Assembly (NCBI GenBank): GCA_032251045.1
Contig: JAVVEW010000010.1
Span: 1 to 59,019, forward strand
DNA from: JAVVEW01 sp032251045
GTDB taxonomy: Bacteria; Pseudomonadota; Gammaproteobacteria; Methylococcales; Methylomonadaceae
Direction of reading: 5' to 3'
Length of the DNA: 59,019 nucleotides
How positions within the stretch are numbered: the stretch's first letter is position 1; each line of letters opens with the position of its first letter. The notes under the pieces were generated by a model that made no database searches, was not told where the DNA came from, and saw only the letters and a program-made list of their open reading frames with translations. Of this stretch, positions 1-8,373 are shown one piece after another. The position numbers and the translations under genes are program-made.

Positions 1-40
1 TGGGATAGGAAAACCACGGTCAGCTTATACGCCTCAAAAC

Positions 41-115
41 CTACTCCGCCTTCTTCGCCACACCCACAAATGCGGGCCGCAGCAGCCGGTCCTTGATCAC
101 ATAGCCGGCCTGCAT
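41..115 (-). pseudogene. grpE: 3' end of grpE fused in frame to the phosphofructokinase
   Basis: The last 23 or so codons of the preceding frame carry the C-terminal beta-strand signature of GrpE: Gly-Tyr, then Asp-Arg-Leu-Leu-Arg-Pro-Ala, then Val-x-Val-Ala-Lys and a stop. GrpE is the exchange factor of DnaK and usually precedes dnaK; only 40 bases remain before the window edge, too few to see dnaK. The junction lies near a Gln-Glu-Met-Gln-Ala stretch that could occur in both parents, so a microhomology-mediated join is possible. Recognition is from memory of the family; an alignment would settle it. Confidence 0.7.
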
Positions 116-949
116 TTCCTGGACGATAGCTTCCACGCCCGCGCCTTCGGAAATGAAAATATTCACGCAATCGGTGTCATCCATGACGGCGCGCAGACGT
201 TTGGCTTCCGCATTCAGGTCGATGGCCATTTCCGGAATGAATACGCCGTGTACTTCAAATGCCACCCGATCCAGGCCGATTTCCGGCAACCAAGCGGTTT
301 GATCCAGCAGTTTACGGTATTCTGACGCGGTGGCCGCGGTCAGCCAGCCGCAGTTTCGCCCCATCACTTCGTGGATAATCAGCATTCTCGGGTTAGCGTT
401 GTTTTCCGCCACCACGTTCTGAAAATAGCGTGCGCCTTGTTCGGCCGCGGTCCAGGCGCCTAAAGATTGCTTGATCGGGAAAACATCATTGTCGATGGTT
501 TTCGGCAGGCCAATCACGGTTAGACCGTAATCGTTTTTGGCCAGAAACGCCGCCAGATCAGCCGCCGCAGTGTTGGTATCATCACCGCCGATGGTGTGCA
601 GCACGTCAACGCCGTCTTTGATCAACTGGTCGGCAGCGACTTTTTGCGGGTCTTCGCCTTCTTTCACCAGGCCGCGCTTGATGCAATCTTTGACGTTGGT
701 CAGTTTCACTCGGCTGTTGCCGATGGCCGAGCCGCCAAACCGGTGCAGCAAGGCCGCGTTTTCCCGAACCTTGGTCGTAACCGGGTAAGAATCACCCAAT
801 AACAAGCCTTTGTAGCCACCGTGATAACAGATAATTTCGATACCGGGGTCGATTTCGGTGTAACGCTCGATCAGACTGCCCACGGCAGAATTCAAACACG
901 GGGCCAGACCACCAGCGGTCAAAAGGGCGACTTTTTTTGGTTTACTCAT
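41..949 (-). CDS. pfp: PPi-dependent phosphofructokinase, C-terminus replaced by a GrpE-like tail (chimeric or truncated)
   Basis: 302 residues. Residues 1-279 match the pyrophosphate-dependent 6-phosphofructokinase family, which interconverts fructose 6-phosphate and fructose 1,6-bisphosphate using PPi in cytosolic glycolysis. Visible motifs are GGDD at 121-124 (the second Asp marks PPi rather than ATP use), PKTIDND at 149-155 and MGR at 196-198. Family members are about 400-420 residues, so roughly 115 C-terminal residues, including part of the sugar-phosphate site, are missing. From about residue 280 the sequence instead reads GYVIKDRLLRPAFVGVAKK, the typical end of the nucleotide-exchange factor GrpE. 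The ATG start at 949 has only a weak upstream ribosome site. An enzyme of this form is unlikely to be active. The family call is firm; whether the junction is biological is open. Confidence 0.85.
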   Translation of the reverse strand: MSKPKKVALLTAGGLAPCLNSAVGSLIERYTEIDPGIEIICYHGGYKGLLLGDSYPVTTKVRENAALLHRFGGSAIGNSRVKLTNVKDCIKRGLVKEGEDPQKVAADQLIKDGVDVLHTIGGDDTNTAAADLAAFLAKNDYGLTVIGLPKTIDNDVFPIKQSLGAWTAAEQGARYFQNVVAENNANPRMLIIHEVMGRNCGWLTAATASEYRKLLDQTAWLPEIGLDRVAFEVHGVFIPEMAIDLNAEAKRLRAVMDDTDCVNIFISEGAGVEAIVQEMQAGYVIKDRLLRPAFVGVAKKAE

Positions 950-1096
950 AAGTTTTTATCAGGGTTCGTTAGGTTCAACAAACCGGCAGCGGGTGTGCCG
1001 GCGCATTCTCAGTAAAACAAAAGATTCTACCATAGCGCATAGAATGCCGTCAGGCGTGGGTCAATCACTCAATCATTCCGCAAACTTATTAACTGT

Positions 1097-1233
1097 TTGA
1101 CATCCTCGTCGCCCTAAAGGACGGTGATGCCTATGGCGCTCAGACGGCTGGATCCTGAGTCGCTTCGGTGGGTTCCTTGCTGGCGACCTTACTGCAACAC
1201 TCACTTCACAGGCTAACCGGGCGTGTCCCGTCC
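1097..1233 (-). mobile_element. Right-end remnant of an IS200/IS605-type tnpB element (omega-RNA-like 3' end)
   Basis: Read on the minus strand, this segment translates to a TnpB-like C-terminus (GHARLACEVSV...), shifts frame, and continues with a stretch that in the next frame reads like KEPTEATQ. It ends in a hairpin (CATC..CGTC / GACG..GATG around 1101-1129) and GGATGTCAA. This combination is the usual 3' end of tnpB genes, where the guide (omega) RNA scaffold overlaps the coding end. No transposase body remains and the next 300 bases show no frame of it. It is a decayed fragment, or a solo omega-RNA-like piece. Confidence 0.6.
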
Positions 1234-1251
1234 TTAAAACATTGATAGTTT

Positions 1252-1282
1252 GTAGGATGGATAAGCTTCAGAGCATCCATCG
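1252..1282. repeat. Small palindromic repeat in the pfp-hflC gap
   Basis: GATGGAT at 1256-1262 is the exact inverse of ATCCATC at 1275-1281, with a 12-base loop. The wording (GTAGGATGGATAAG...) resembles dispersed extragenic palindromes common in gammaproteobacterial genomes. Only one copy is seen in this window, so repeat status is inferred. Confidence 0.4.
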
Positions 1283-1537
1283 AGAGGTTGCGGCATTTTG
1301 GCGGGGATGCACCTCTCAGACTTATTCGCCCCAGGAATTGACGGGCTTGTTCAGTCCGTAGGCTAGGTGGAGCGATCAGCGAGAGCCGGCAAAAGGTAAG
1401 GAAGAAGGTATAAATTAACGTACCTTATCGGGTTAACCCCGTGAATGGTTACGCTGCTGTGAAATTAAGAAATGGCCCGACAGGCCAACGCCATCATGAC
1501 ACAACAGGAGAAAGCGTTTATAGATCGGATACTCTTG
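1283..1537. other. Gene-free remainder of the pfp-hflC intergenic region
   Basis: No convincing gene. There is a second short inverted repeat (AAGGTA ... TACCTT near 1409-1430). A 26-codon plus-strand frame begins at the ATG near 1473 and has no recognisable product. With the tnpB remnant beside it, the stretch looks like accumulated insertion debris. Confidence 0.4.
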
Positions 1538-1572
1538 CAAAAAGCCGGGTGACGACTGCCCCGCCCCCCGGC
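1538..1572 (-). terminator. Rho-independent terminator after hflC
   Basis: On the minus strand a GC-rich inverted repeat (GCCGGG at 1567-1572 pairing with CCCGGC at 1544-1549) is followed by a run of five T. It lies just past the hflC stop codon and would end the hflX-hflK-hflC transcript. Confidence 0.7.
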
Positions 1573-1579
1573 GCGTAGC

Positions 1580-2437
1580 TTATTTCAGTTTATTGAAATA
1601 TTTGAAGAAATCTGAGTCGCCATCGATCACTACGGTATGACCTGTGTCCGCAAATGATTCGCGATAGGCGTCCAGACTGCGGTAAAAGGCAAAGAACTCA
1701 GGATCTCTGGTAAACGCGTTAGCATACACTTCGGCCGCTTTCGCATCACCTTCACCACGCAATTTTTCAGCATCCCGGTAGGCTTCTGAAACCGCTACTA
1801 CCCGCTGCCGATCAGCTTCGGCACGGATTTTTTCTGCCAGCTCGGCGCCTTGTGAACGAAACTCACGCGCCACCCGGGCACGCTCGGCTTCCATACGCCG
1901 AAACACCGAACTACTGACCTCCTCAGGCAAATCAATACGCTTGACCCGAACATCGACAATCTGCATACCCAGATCACCTGCCAGTTTCGCCGAACGTTTG
2001 AGCAAAATGTTGCGAATTTCCATGCGGTCGGTAGATACCAGTTGTTTAATCTCCCTCCTACCGAATTCACTACGAAAGGCGTCCTTAATAATCTGATCCA
2101 GGCGCATGTTAGCGCGACTGATATCACCGGCGACTACGGTATAAAACGTTTTAACATCACCAATACGCCATTTCACGAACGAATCGACGATCACGTTCTT
2201 TTTCTCAGCGGTCAGGAAACGTTCCGGCTTGGTTTCCATGGTCTGAATTCGATTGTCGAACATTTTGACGTTATTGACGAACGGCCATTTGAAATACAAG
2301 CCTGGCTCGTAATCGTAACGAATAATCTCACCCAAACGGAATTTAATGGCTTTTTGGGTCTCCGAAACAGTAAATGCCGACATGCTTAAACCAAGCAGAA
2401 ATAGTACCGGTATTGCTAGATATTTAGTGAATGACAT
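1580..2437 (-). CDS. hflC: HflC, SPFH/band-7 regulator of FtsH
   Basis: 285 residues. HflC and HflK form the membrane HflKC complex that encloses the FtsH protease and modulates its degradation of membrane proteins and regulators. An N-terminal hydrophobic segment (about residues 5-23) anchors it. The SPFH domain follows (about 24-190), then an Ala/Glu/Arg-rich helical region (about 195-250) typical of the coiled stalk. Length is close to E. coli HflC (334) but shorter at the C-terminus. Its ATG overlaps the hflK stop by one base (TAATG), so the two are translationally coupled. The target, ftsH, is elsewhere in this window (24.3-26.2 kb). Confidence 0.96.
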   Translation of the reverse strand: MSFTKYLAIPVLFLLGLSMSAFTVSETQKAIKFRLGEIIRYDYEPGLYFKWPFVNNVKMFDNRIQTMETKPERFLTAEKKNVIVDSFVKWRIGDVKTFYTVVAGDISRANMRLDQIIKDAFRSEFGRREIKQLVSTDRMEIRNILLKRSAKLAGDLGMQIVDVRVKRIDLPEEVSSSVFRRMEAERARVAREFRSQGAELAEKIRAEADRQRVVAVSEAYRDAEKLRGEGDAKAAEVYANAFTRDPEFFAFYRSLDAYRESFADTGHTVVIDGDSDFFKYFNKLK

Positions 2438-3636
2438 TATCGCCCCCTTGGCTGACGTCCGCGTTCCACATTCCGGAATACCGAATTGGCGGCATTGCCC
2501 CCGGATTGTGCGCTGGTTGGATTGTTATTGGAACTGGTAACGGCTTGAGCGCTGCTATTGGGCACATTCCGCAACACTTTATCCAAAGGCAAGTACATCA
2601 GATTATTGCCATTTTTAACATCAACCAGCACCGTATTGGCATGTCCCAGCACAGTCTTGATGGTATCAAGATAAAGACGTTCGCGCGTTACCTTGGGTGC
2701 TTTTTGATATTCCGTCAACAAGCTTTCAAAACGACTGGCTTCACCTTCCGCATTAGCAATGACCTGTTCCTTATAACCCTCGGCCTCTTCGAGGATACGA
2801 GCTGCCGCACCCCGCGCCTTAGGCAACACATCATTGGCATAGGCCTGGGCTTCGTTAATCAGGCGCTGTTTATCTTCCCGAGCTTTAATGGCATCTTCAA
2901 AAGCGCCTTGCACCTGCTCAGGCGGCTGTGCGTCCTGGAGGTTGACACTGGTAATCAAAATACCTGATTGGTACTGATCCATGGTTTCCTGGATTTCTTT
3001 TTTGATCTGGGCAACTACTTCGCTGCGTCCTTCAGTCAAAACAAAATCCATCTTACTGGAGCCAATCACGCCACGCTGAGCGCTTTCGGTGATTTGCTTT
3101 AATGTTGCGGTTGGGTTGGCCAGTTGGAAAATATAATCTTTAGGATCCTTGATCTGATACTGAACGGCCAGCCGGATGTCAACGATGTTCTCATCTTCGG
3201 TCAGCATCAACGCTTCGCGTGGCACAGAACCTAAAGTCTGGCCGCTGCCGCTGCGGTAACCGACTTCGATAAAACGTTGTTGCTTCACATCCACAATCTG
3301 CACCTGCTCAATCGGCGTTGGAAGATGCCAGTTCAAACCCGCCCGGGTGGTTTCGGTATATTTGCCAAAACGGGTAATCACCCCGTTACTACCCTCATTG
3401 ACAATATACAAACCACTGAGTAACCATAAAACCGCAACCACCGCGACAATAATCAGCAAGCCCTTGCCGCCACTGAAACCGCCACCCTGACCGTCATGAC
3501 CGCCGCCACCGCCAAATAATTTACCTAACTTTTCTTGCAGAATACGGATACCTTCATCCAGATCAGGCGGCGTATTATTACCACCTCGCCCGCTCCACGG
3601 GTCTTTTTTATCGCCACCAGGCTCATTCCAGGACAT
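2437..3636 (-). CDS. hflK: HflK, SPFH/band-7 partner of HflC
   Basis: 399 residues, close to E. coli HflK (419). The N-terminus is rich in Gly, Asp and Pro (residues 1-57), followed by one transmembrane segment (about 59-78) and the SPFH domain (about 79-250). A charged helical stalk comes next (about 250-330), and the tail is Asn/Ser/Arg-rich and low in complexity (from about 355). It acts with HflC around FtsH at the inner membrane. The 180-base gap to hflX leaves room for an internal promoter. The ATG at 3636 follows a GAGG-type ribosome site. Confidence 0.96.
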   Translation of the reverse strand: MSWNEPGGDKKDPWSGRGGNNTPPDLDEGIRILQEKLGKLFGGGGGHDGQGGGFSGGKGLLIIVAVVAVLWLLSGLYIVNEGSNGVITRFGKYTETTRAGLNWHLPTPIEQVQIVDVKQQRFIEVGYRSGSGQTLGSVPREALMLTEDENIVDIRLAVQYQIKDPKDYIFQLANPTATLKQITESAQRGVIGSSKMDFVLTEGRSEVVAQIKKEIQETMDQYQSGILITSVNLQDAQPPEQVQGAFEDAIKAREDKQRLINEAQAYANDVLPKARGAAARILEEAEGYKEQVIANAEGEASRFESLLTEYQKAPKVTRERLYLDTIKTVLGHANTVLVDVKNGNNLMYLPLDKVLRNVPNSSAQAVTSSNNNPTSAQSGGNAANSVFRNVERGRQPRGR

Positions 3637-3816
3637 ATTGACTCCTCTAAATCCAAAAGTTGAAGCAGAACCTTAAAGTACCCGGCCCTGCTTGACATTG
3701 TTATACCTATCGCAATCTCGGTATAAGCATAGAACGCTTTACGACAGGTCTATTATTATCGAACCACGCCTGTATTGTTCAAGCAAATCGCAAAAAAGCA
3801 AATTCTGACCGCGCGC

Positions 3817-5094
3817 TTACACCGGCTGCTGACTGTGCGCATCGCAAACCACGTCACGCAACAACCCCAGGTCTTTACGCGCCAAGCGTACTGACAACTG
3901 AAAGCCACCCTGTTCGTCAATTTGCTCGGATAGCACCGCACCTTTTTGATAAAGACGCGCTCGTATCCCGGCCTGACTGGCCGACAGGTAACATTGGCGT
4001 GTGACTTTATCACTGGCCAGGGTTTCGTTAAGCGCCTTCACCAACATCGCCAGGCCCTCACCCTTTCCTGCGGATACCCAGACACGCACAACGCGCTGGT
4101 TGGCATCACGTTCGATACGCGGTTCAAAACCTTCCAGCAAGTCGATTTTATTGAACACCTGGAGTTGTGGAATCTCGCCGGCACCTACCGACTCTAAGAC
4201 CTGGTTCACTTCGGCAATGGTGTCAGCACGATTGTCAGCGCTGGCATCGATGACATGCAGCAATAAATCTGCCTGACTGGTTTCCTGCAAGGTTGAGCGA
4301 AACGCCGCCACCAGCTCATGCGGCAAATGCCGGATAAAGCCCACCGTATCAGCCAGCACCAGAGTGCTGCGGTCAGGCAGTTTCAGCATTCTCAGCGTGG
4401 GGTCTAAAGTAGCGAACAGTTGGTCGGCGGCATAAACATCCGCAGCGGTCAGACGGTTAAACAAGGTGGACTTGCCAGCATTGGTATAACCCACCAGGGA
4501 AACAGTGGGCGTTTCATTTTTTTGACGTTGGCCACGGCTCTGCTGGCGTTGTTCAGCCACTTTGGCCAGGCGCTTCTGGATTTGCTTGATACGCACGGCC
4601 AGCAACCTGCGATCGGTTTCCAGCTGAGTTTCGCCAGGGCCGCGCAAACCAATCCCGCCTTTTTGCCGCTCCAGATGCGTCCAGCCACGAATCAGTCGGG
4701 TGGATAGATGCTTAAGCTGAGCCAGCTCTACCTGCAACTTGCCTTCGAAAGTTTGCGCCCGCTGGGCAAAAATATCCAAGATCAAGCCATTGCGGTCAAC
4801 CACACGCACGCTGAGCGCTCGCTCCAGATTACGCTCCTGGCTGGGTGTCAGTGCATGATTAAACAGAACAATGTCGGCGTCGTGCTGGTCAACCGCGCTC
4901 TTGAGTTCATCCAGCTTGCCAGTGCCGACAAAATATTTCACATCAGGGCGGACACGACTGCCAGTGACTAGCGCAACGGATTCGGCTCCTGCTGAATCCG
5001 CCAACGCTTGTAACTCGTCCAGGTCTTCATCAAAACCTGGCATCGTCAGATGCACCAGAACCGCGCGCTCACCGTAATCAGGACGTTCAAACAA
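3817..5094 (-). CDS. hflX: HflX, ribosome-associated GTPase
   Basis: 425 residues (E. coli 426). HflX is a GTPase that binds the 50S subunit and splits stalled or heat-damaged 70S ribosomes. Present are the N-terminal HflX domain with its glycine-rich linker (RGPGETQLE near 151-159), a coiled-coil (about 160-195), then the G domain: GYTNAGKST (P-loop, 202-210), DTVGF (249-253) and NKID (315-318). It starts 11 bases after the hfq stop and precedes hflK, the classical hfq-hflX-hflK-hflC order. Confidence 0.97.
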   Translation of the reverse strand: MFERPDYGERAVLVHLTMPGFDEDLDELQALADSAGAESVALVTGSRVRPDVKYFVGTGKLDELKSAVDQHDADIVLFNHALTPSQERNLERALSVRVVDRNGLILDIFAQRAQTFEGKLQVELAQLKHLSTRLIRGWTHLERQKGGIGLRGPGETQLETDRRLLAVRIKQIQKRLAKVAEQRQQSRGQRQKNETPTVSLVGYTNAGKSTLFNRLTAADVYAADQLFATLDPTLRMLKLPDRSTLVLADTVGFIRHLPHELVAAFRSTLQETSQADLLLHVIDASADNRADTIAEVNQVLESVGAGEIPQLQVFNKIDLLEGFEPRIERDANQRVVRVWVSAGKGEGLAMLVKALNETLASDKVTRQCYLSASQAGIRARLYQKGAVLSEQIDEQGGFQLSVRLARKDLGLLRDVVCDAHSQQPV

Positions 5095-5105
5095 GCACGC
5101 AGCCC

Positions 5106-5363
5106 CTACAGTGCTTGTTCGGGACTTTTTTCAGCCTCGACCGTTTCGCCGGTTAATTTGACTGGCTTGCTAGGCACAATGGTCGAAATGGCGTGCTTGT
5201 AGACCATTTGGCTGATGGTGTTCTTAAGAATGACCACATACTGATCAAACGCATCAACCCGTCCTTGTAATTTGATACCGTTAACCAGAAATATGGAAAC
5301 CGGCGTATGCTCTTTGCGCAGGGTGTTAAGGAATTGATCCTGCAAATTCTGACCTTTAGACAT
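5106..5363 (-). CDS. hfq: RNA chaperone Hfq
   Basis: 85 residues. Hfq is a hexameric Sm-like protein that pairs small RNAs with mRNAs and affects RNA stability. Sm1 (about 8-50, with LVNGIKLQG and FDQYVVIL) and Sm2 (about 55-66, including YKHAIST) are intact; the tail is short and acidic. The start at 5363 is chosen over an in-frame upstream ATG because the protein then begins MSKGQNLQDQFLN as in the family, and a GGAG site lies 7 bases upstream. In E. coli miaA precedes hfq; here it does not. Confidence 0.97.
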   Translation of the reverse strand: MSKGQNLQDQFLNTLRKEHTPVSIFLVNGIKLQGRVDAFDQYVVILKNTISQMVYKHAISTIVPSKPVKLTGETVEAEKSPEQAL

Positions 5364-5618
5364 CCCATTTCTCCTTATTATTGTGAGTCCACAGAACGCG
5401 TGAAATATGAAAGGTATCAGCAAAAATGTGTAAATCGAGGATTTAGCAACTTTTACGATAGACACGCTGAAAAACGACCAGCTATTAAAGCATATCAACA
5501 CCTGGTGGATAAATAAACGCCTCAACCTGACGATGCGACAATATACCTCAAGGCAACGCTGAACTGGGGTCTGAAGCGCCCGAATTCAAGCACTCTGACC
5601 AGACATAGAATAGTGTGT

Positions 5619-6266
5619 TTACTGATTATGCACCAACGCCTGCCGACATTCGCTGAACATTCGCTGCGCTTGCCGAAATCCCGTTGGACGAGCGGCAACC
5701 GTCACCCGCGCTTCATAGGCCGCGTAGTAAAAAGCGAACATGACAGTGCGCCCGGTCAATAACCCCTGCACAATGGCTTCGGCATCCTGCCCAAACACCA
5801 CTAACTGTGAACCTGACGCCGTCGACAACAAGCGCGGGTAGACTTGAAAGTGCCTCGGCGCATAAGCATCAGCCTGCCATGGCGAGGCGAGCACACTCAA
5901 CGTAGCGCGTGAGATGGGTTGATAGGCGGCCGGAACGGTCAGCGCAAACTCCAGCGGCTCACCTTTATTCTGGGTAAAGCGCACCGCCCCAAAAGGGGCA
6001 ATTGTTTGTTCCATGACGCAACCCTGCTCGCTAGCCTCGCTTTGCCAATTGGCCTCAGCCACCGAGACCTGAAAATCTTGCCCAAACACCGGCTGTCCGC
6101 CAATGCCCAGCCCCACCCCAGCCAACATGACCCGTGTTAAGAGTAGCACGCCCCGGCAAGACAGACCTTGACGGCTGGAGCCTTGATGTCTTCGCCTCCA
6201 CACCGACCACCTTGCACGCTTAAAACTGACTTGCCGCGCAGCTGGAGTCTTATTGAAACAACGCAT
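5619..6266 (-). CDS. Secreted protein with a MotY-N-like domain, no OmpA domain
   Basis: 215 residues from the ATG at 6266, which has a GGAG site 9 bases upstream; an in-frame ATG at 6272 is also possible. A very basic N-terminus leads into a hydrophobic stretch ending near GQPVFGQ, which reads as a signal peptide. The mature part resembles the N-terminal domain of MotY, the sodium-type flagellar T-ring protein: a W near its start, CVMEQ and FGAVRF strands, and a C-terminal FRQAQRMFSECRQAL helix. The peptidoglycan-binding OmpA domain of real MotY is absent and no flagellar gene is nearby. The likely location is the periplasm; the function is unknown. Confidence 0.6.
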   Translation of the reverse strand: MRCFNKTPAARQVSFKRARWSVWRRRHQGSSRQGLSCRGVLLLTRVMLAGVGLGIGGQPVFGQDFQVSVAEANWQSEASEQGCVMEQTIAPFGAVRFTQNKGEPLEFALTVPAAYQPISRATLSVLASPWQADAYAPRHFQVYPRLLSTASGSQLVVFGQDAEAIVQGLLTGRTVMFAFYYAAYEARVTVAARPTGFRQAQRMFSECRQALVHNQ

Positions 6267-6423
6267 AATCATACTCTCCTGTCGCTGTTCGGCATTATAC
6301 ACATCGTGACACGCCAATAATGCGGGCATGTTGGTTCAGAAAAACGATGATGGGTATATAATGCCGCCCCGGCCACTTGGCTAAATACCCCGCACACCAG
6401 ACTCAATCACAACTCATAAAAAC

Positions 6424-8196
6424 ATGGACTGGCAAGGATGGTTCACGCTCGCCACAACCCTGAGCGTTCTTCTCACCCTGATGCTGACTCGCTTCAGCTC
6501 GGACATGGTCATGATGACTGCCCTGACGACACTTGGCTTAACCGGCATTCTCGACAGTCAACAGGCGCTGGCAGGTTTCAGCAACGCAGGCCTCATTACC
6601 GTGGCGGCGATGCTGGTCATCGCCGCCGGCATCCGCGAAAGCGGTGGTGTTGACTGGGTTGTTGACAAGCTGTTAGGGACACCCAAAAACTACCCTCACG
6701 CACTTTTCAAACTGCTCGTTCCAGTACTGCCGTTAAGCGCCTTCCTCAACAACACTCCGGTGGTTGCCACCTTGGTACCTGCGGTCAGTCAATGGAGCGA
6801 CAAAATCCACATCAGCCCTTCCAAACTACTCATTCCGTTGAGTTATTTTTCCATTCTGGGCGGAACCGTCACCCTGATCGGCACCAGCACAAACCTGGTT
6901 GTCAATGGTCAATATCAAGCCTTGACGGGTAAACCTGGCTTTGGTTTGTTCGCCATTACCGCCTTGGGATTACCGCTGGCATTGATTGGCAGCGCGTTCA
7001 TTATTTTAGTGCTGTCCTGGCTCTTGCCCAACCGCAAATCCGTGACCGAACGTTTCGCCAACCGTCGCGAGTTCACATTTGAAGTGGCCGTCGCAGTTAA
7101 TGGCCCCTTGGAAGGCTTGACCGTAGCCGAAGCTGGCCTGCGCGCTCTGGACAATATTTACCTAGTGGAAATCGAACGCCACGGCAGCATCGTCACGGCT
7201 GTTCCCTCGGAAGAAAAACTACAAGGCGGAGATCGCCTGGTGTTTGTGGGTGAAACCCAGGCCATCGTTGATCTACTAAAAATCGAAGGCCTGACGCCTT
7301 CGCACGGGGATATTCCGGTCATCGAACAACAAGCGCCGGAACGCTGCCTGGTGGAGGCGGTAGTGTCGCCACATTGCGACGGCATCGGCATGACCATTCG
7401 CGGCAATCATTTTCGTGACCGCTATGGTGCTGTGGTGTTAGCGGTGGCGCGCGATGGCGAGGCGGTGCAAGGCAATCTCGGCTCGATCAGTCTACAAGCT
7501 TCGGATGTCTTATTGCTGGAAGCTCGCCCGGCCTTCGTCACCCGGCAACGGGTGCAGCGTGATTTCATTTTGATCAATGACCAGATACAACAAAATACCG
7601 CATCTGGCAAAGCCGGCATCGCATGGGTGATTCTGGCCCTGGTTATCGCGCTGGCCGCCATGGGGGTGGTAAAAATGCTTTATGCGGCGTTAGCCGGCGC
7701 GGGCTTGATGATTTTCAGTGGCTGCCTTTCGGTAGGTACAGCGCGGCGCAGTCTGGATTTGAATGTGTTGGTTACCATTGCCGCCAGTTTCGCGCTGGGC
7801 AACGCCATGCTGGCCAGTGGCGCGGCGAATTATATCGCCGATAACATGCTGGCACTGGCCAACGGTCAGCCTTGGCTGCTCCTGGCCCTGACCTATGCCA
7901 CGGTATCGATACTCACAGAAATCATCACCAACAATGCCGCTGCGGTGCTGATGTTGCCGGTTGTGCTGGCACTCACCGAAACGCTACATCTCAATCCAGA
8001 ACCGTTTGTGCTGACCACCATGATGGCGGCATCGGCAAGTTTCGCAACCCCCATTGGCTATCAGACCAATTTAATGGTTTATGGCCCTGGCGGCTACCAT
8101 TTCAACGATTTTTTGAAGGTTGGCATTCCAATGAACATCATGGCTGGCTTGGTGACCGTGGGACTGGCCCCCATAATCTGGCCATTTCAAGGTTAA
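6424..8196 (+). CDS. SLC13/DASS-family permease with two RCK_C (TrkA_C) domains
   Basis: 590 residues in the inner membrane. Several membrane segments (about 8-210) include the SNAGLITVAAMLVIA and LSAFLNNTPVVA motifs of the ArsB/DASS transporter fold. Two soluble TrkA_C-like domains follow (about 210-290 and 300-375), then a second membrane half (about 395-588) with TEIITNNAAAVLML and ATPIGYQTNLMVYGPG, the paired SNT-like hairpins of the family. Members move sodium with sulfate, di/tricarboxylates or other anions; the substrate cannot be read from the sequence. It stands alone, divergent from the MotY-N-like gene. Confidence 0.85.
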   Translation: MDWQGWFTLATTLSVLLTLMLTRFSSDMVMMTALTTLGLTGILDSQQALAGFSNAGLITVAAMLVIAAGIRESGGVDWVVDKLLGTPKNYPHALFKLLVPVLPLSAFLNNTPVVATLVPAVSQWSDKIHISPSKLLIPLSYFSILGGTVTLIGTSTNLVVNGQYQALTGKPGFGLFAITALGLPLALIGSAFIILVLSWLLPNRKSVTERFANRREFTFEVAVAVNGPLEGLTVAEAGLRALDNIYLVEIERHGSIVTAVPSEEKLQGGDRLVFVGETQAIVDLLKIEGLTPSHGDIPVIEQQAPERCLVEAVVSPHCDGIGMTIRGNHFRDRYGAVVLAVARDGEAVQGNLGSISLQASDVLLLEARPAFVTRQRVQRDFILINDQIQQNTASGKAGIAWVILALVIALAAMGVVKMLYAALAGAGLMIFSGCLSVGTARRSLDLNVLVTIAASFALGNAMLASGAANYIADNMLALANGQPWLLLALTYATVSILTEIITNNAAAVLMLPVVLALTETLHLNPEPFVLTTMMAASASFATPIGYQTNLMVYGPGGYHFNDFLKVGIPMNIMAGLVTVGLAPIIWPFQG

Positions 8197-8221
8197 TATA
8201 ACCTTTACCCGCCAAATGTCG

Positions 8222-8280
8222 CTGCCCCGTTGCCCGTCAAAGCCTTTGCCGACTACCCGGCACCTTCATAGGCAAATGCC
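8222..8280. repeat. Shortened copy of the interspersed repeat found near 54.4 kb
   Basis: GCCCGTCAAAG followed directly by CCTTTGCCGA, ACC.C...TGCACC-like bases and CTTCATAGG. The same two blocks occur at 54380-54473, where they are separated by about 53 extra bases bounded by CAAAG on both sides. This copy therefore looks like an internal deletion between the CAAAG repeats. No terminal inverted repeats are seen around it. Confidence 0.5.
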
Positions 8281-8310
8281 AACACTCACAGCGCGACAGG
8301 CATCGCGCAA

Positions 8311-8354
8311 AAAAAAGCCCGGAGTGCGTCGAAGCAACGCAACCCCGGGCTCTT
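8311..8354 (-). terminator. Strong terminator after the alanine-zipper lipoprotein gene
   Basis: On the minus strand a stem of GAGCCCGGGG and CTCCGGGCTTT flanks a loop and is followed by a run of T. It starts about 20 bases past the stop codon, as expected for an abundant short lipoprotein mRNA. Confidence 0.85.
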
Positions 8355-8373
8355 GTTGACAGCCTGGAAAAGC

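Noticed and set aside
2431..2967. 178-residue plus-strand frame opposite hflK
   Set aside because: Antisense shadow of the SPFH gene with no family similarity.
5364..5525. 54-residue N-terminal extension of hfq
   Set aside because: The extension is unlike any Hfq and has no ribosome site; the GGAG at 5371-5374 marks the start at 5363.
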